Of a DNA stretch of 64,000 bases, positions 61,768 through 64,000 are shown piece by piece. The DNA is from GCA-2737725 sp965229355. Its GTDB lineage: Bacteria; Pseudomonadota; Alphaproteobacteria; Rhodospirillales; Rhodospirillaceae. Position 1 is the stretch's first letter; every line of letters starts with the position of its first letter. The stretch lies in assembly GCA_965229355.1 (NCBI GenBank), contig OZ245869.1:1550001-1614000 (forward strand). The letters run 5' to 3'. A model generated the notes under the pieces. It made no database searches and had not been told where the DNA came from. It saw only the letters and a list, made by a program, of their open reading frames with translations. A program made the translations under genes and the position numbers.

Positions 61768-63564
61768 TTATTGAGCCGCTTGGTTTTGCAAACCTTTCGG
61801 GCCTGCGTCGGCGGAAAATTGCAAAGACGCCAAGCGTGCGTACATGGGGTTCGAGCGCAGCAATTGATCATGGGTGCCGGTATCGATCAGGCGGCCGTCA
61901 TCAATCACGGCAATCCGATCAGCACTCACCACTGTCGCTAAGCGGTGCGCAATCACCATGGTGGTGCGGCCCACCATCAATTGCTCCAATGCTTTTTGAA
62001 CAAGGCGTTCGTTTTCAGCATCCAGGGCGCTGGTGGCTTCATCCAGCAGTAACACGCGCGGATCGCGCAAGATCGCACGCGCAATCGCGATGCGTTGCTT
62101 TTGCCCGCCCGAAAGGCGCACACCTTTTTCGCCCAGGAAGCTCGTCATGCCATCTGGCAGTTTGGTAATGAATTCCATGGCTTGGGCTGCTTCGGCAGCG
62201 GCACGCACTTCATCATCCGTTGCTTCGGGGCGGCCGTAGCGAATATTTTCTAAGGCACTCGACCCAAAGATCACTGGGTCTTGCGGCACCAAGCCAATAC
62301 GCTTGCGTGCTTCACGCGGGTCAACGTCTTTCAAATTCATGCCATCAATGCGCACCAACCCACTCTGGGGGTCGTAAAACCGCAGCAGCAATTGGAACAC
62401 AGTGCTTTTGCCAGCGCCCGATGGGCCCACCAGGGCCACATGCTCGCCAGGATTTACCGTCAATGACAATCCGTTCAGCGCCGCCGTATCGGGCCGTGAT
62501 GGATAATGGAACGTCACATTTTCAAATGACACTTCACCACGTGCAGGTGTGGGCAATGTTTTCGGCTGCGCGGGCGGCTTAATGGCCGGATCGGTTTCTA
62601 GCAATTCCACTAAGCGTTCGGTTGAGCCTGCGGCACGCTGCAAATCGCCTAATACTTCACTTAACGCGCCAACGCCACCTGCAACGGTGACAGCATAGAA
62701 AATAAAGGCCGACAAATCACCCGGCGTAATCTCGCCGCTGATCACATCGCGCCCGCCACCCCACAGCACAATGGCGATTGCTCCAAACACCAGCAGAATC
62801 ACAACCGAGCCCAACATGCCGCGCGCGAAAATGCGGCGCATGGCGGTTCCGAATGCGGCTTCTACTTCAGCAGCAAACTTGGCGGTATCGTGCTGCTCGT
62901 GCGTGAAGGCCTGCACGGTGCGAATGGCATTCAATGTTTCTTCGCCGTACGACCCCACATCAGCCACGCGGTCTTGGCTTTCGCGCGACAGTTTGCGGAC
63001 TTTGCGGCCATACCAAATAATCGGCACCACAACCGCAGGCACCACCAGTAGCACTAATCCGGTCAGCTGCACGTTCGTAATGATCATCATCGCCACGCCG
63101 CCGATCACACTCAGCACGTTGCGAAGCGCGATAGAGAGTGACGAGCCAACAACAGTTTGCAGTAGTGTCGTGTCGGACGTTAGGCGCGACAGAATTTCGC
63201 CGGTCTTGGTGGTTTCATAAAAGCCGGGGCTTTGCTTGATCACCTGATCGAACACGGCTTTGCGCACATCGGCGACCACGCGTTCGCCGACCCATGAAAT
63301 GTAATAAAAGCGCGCGTAGGTGCCCAATGAGATGACAATGATGATACCCAGCAATACCAGGAAACCCAAATTCAGGAACGTCTGGTCGTTTGCGCTCAGG
63401 CCGCGATCAATCAGGAACTTCAAGCCGACACCGATGCTCAACGTGGCCAGTGAAGTGACCACCAGGGCGATACCCGCAAAGATCAGTTGCTTGGTATAGG
63501 GCTTCATGAAGCCCCAGGTGCGTTTCAGGTATGACAGGTTTTTGCTGCGGGGCCGATCAGGCAT
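61768..63564 (-). CDS. MsbA-like ABC exporter (fused permease and ATPase)
   Basis: A protein of about 598 residues: six-helix exporter domain (residues 15-310) then an ATPase with Walker A GPSGAGKS, signature LSGGQKQRIAIARAI, Walker B VLLLDEATSALD and switch His in VIAHRL. This half-transporter works as a homodimer; lipid A-type lipid or drug export are the usual roles. ATG at 63564 is used, but the Gly-rich frame upstream (from TTG 63612 with GGGGA before it) may be translated too. Confidence 0.9.
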   Translation of the reverse strand: MPDRPRSKNLSYLKRTWGFMKPYTKQLIFAGIALVVTSLATLSIGVGLKFLIDRGLSANDQTFLNLGFLVLLGIIIVISLGTYARFYYISWVGERVVADVRKAVFDQVIKQSPGFYETTKTGEILSRLTSDTTLLQTVVGSSLSIALRNVLSVIGGVAMMIITNVQLTGLVLLVVPAVVVPIIWYGRKVRKLSRESQDRVADVGSYGEETLNAIRTVQAFTHEQHDTAKFAAEVEAAFGTAMRRIFARGMLGSVVILLVFGAIAIVLWGGGRDVISGEITPGDLSAFIFYAVTVAGGVGALSEVLGDLQRAAGSTERLVELLETDPAIKPPAQPKTLPTPARGEVSFENVTFHYPSRPDTAALNGLSLTVNPGEHVALVGPSGAGKSTVFQLLLRFYDPQSGLVRIDGMNLKDVDPREARKRIGLVPQDPVIFGSSALENIRYGRPEATDDEVRAAAEAAQAMEFITKLPDGMTSFLGEKGVRLSGGQKQRIAIARAILRDPRVLLLDEATSALDAENERLVQKALEQLMVGRTTMVIAHRLATVVSADRIAVIDDGRLIDTGTHDQLLRSNPMYARLASLQFSADAGPKGLQNQAAQ

Positions 63565-63779
63565 GCCCCAACGTCCGCCGCCGCCACTGCCGCCGTGTGG
63601 ATGATCGCTCAAACTGGAAATCCCCAAAAACGGCCCCAAACGCGTCTCAAATCGGGCCTCGCTTAATAATGTCCGATAGCTAAGGCGTTAACCGCAGTTT
63701 GTCATTAGGCACGGCCCTGAAAAAGCGTTGAAAAGCCGAATATTTTTTGCGCAACACCTATACGAAAATAGAGGAAATT

Positions 63780-63796
63780 GTTCAGCTGGTCTGAAC
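63780..63796. promoter_or_regulatory. Palindrome upstream of dinB
   Basis: GTTCAG-CTGGT-CTGAAC is a perfect six-base inverted repeat 19 bases before the dinB ATG. It contains GTTC and GAAC half-sites but not the alphaproteobacterial GTTC-N7-GTTC LexA box, so its reader is uncertain. Confidence 0.35.
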
Positions 63797-63815
63797 GCAC
63801 TATCTTGGGTGTGTC

Positions 63816-64000
63816 ATGACCGCGAAAAATACCAAATCTGTCGTTTCACTGTGCCGCGATTGCCTGACCGAGTTCACGCAAAGCCAGCGCAGTTGCGCAC
63901 ACTGCGGATCGGATCGGATTATAAATCACCCTGAATTAGGTGCACTCACTTTGGCGCATATTGATTGCGACGCGTTCTATGCGGCGATCGAAAAACGTGA
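63816..64000 (+). CDS. dinB: DNA polymerase IV, 5' part (cut by window edge)
   Basis: The first 61 codons are visible. The N-terminus has a Cys motif (LCRDC ... CAHCGSD) that looks like a small zinc ribbon, as in several alphaproteobacterial DinB proteins, followed by the Y-family start LAHIDCDAFYAAIEKR with the first catalytic Asp residues. This translesion polymerase is usually damage-inducible. ATG at 63816 is the only plausible start. Confidence 0.88.
   Translation, partial: MTAKNTKSVVSLCRDCLTEFTQSQRSCAHCGSDRIINHPELGALTLAHIDCDAFYAAIEKR

Overview
The window looks like chromosomal DNA of a heterotrophic alphaproteobacterium. The evidence is gene content rather than a marker gene: an Irr-type Fur regulator with HHH and paired iron-box palindromes, a DUF3501 / heterodisulfide-reductase-like / rubrerythrin group, a two-domain cold-shock protein, an IalB-family protein, an SH3 protein beside a 2-hydroxyacid dehydrogenase, and a DinB with an N-terminal Cys motif. 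The order is not resolved; a Rhodospirillales-like lineage is a guess. No IS element, prophage, CRISPR array or rRNA was seen. There is one tRNA (Thr, CGT).

Layout. 1-28 kb is mostly housekeeping: a UbiH-type hydroxylase, tRNA-Thr, a Sel1 protein, a Bax-inhibitor protein, the ybbA-ybbP/tesA divergon, FIST protein, ThpR, LMW phosphatase, a sirtuin coupled to an Fe-S uracil-DNA glycosylase, PCD, a DMT exporter, a TrmH-type methylase, IalB, pabC-pabB, a hydroxyacid dehydrogenase with an SH3 protein, the iron/oxidative group, an MFS carrier, Csp, glpK-mobA, and a cyclic-nucleotide-binding/TPR protein. 28-54 kb is accessory and catabolic in character: marR with two matching operators, fasciclin, three DUF1330 domains in two genes, an AMDase-fold protein without the usual cysteines, RidA, FAH, a five-gene peptide/nickel-type ABC transporter, a 2Fe-2S ferredoxin, an outer-membrane protein, a monooxygenase-aldehyde dehydrogenase-dienelactone hydrolase operon, and a seven-gene operon combining an organic-acid/amino-acid (HAAT) ABC transporter, an acyl-CoA ligase, an amidohydrolase-like protein and a FAD oxidase. 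54-64 kb returns to general genes: gamma-glutamyltransferase, a VOC protein, a PAS-EAL phosphodiesterase, SufE, ArfB, a frameshifted PAS histidine kinase, an MsbA-like exporter and the start of dinB.

How it may work together. The catabolic stretch carries two import systems, an acid-activating ligase, a ring hydroxylase, aldehyde oxidation and two ring-fission-type hydrolases (FAH, DLH). This is consistent with uptake and breakdown of an aromatic or other cyclic carboxylic acid, but the substrate cannot be read from the sequence. The most unusual single gene is a 1064-residue natural fusion of two tandem periplasmic binding domains to a LivH-type permease. The second most unusual is a histidine kinase split by a run of eight G (eight C on the coding strand), which may be a phase-variable switch or a sequencing error.
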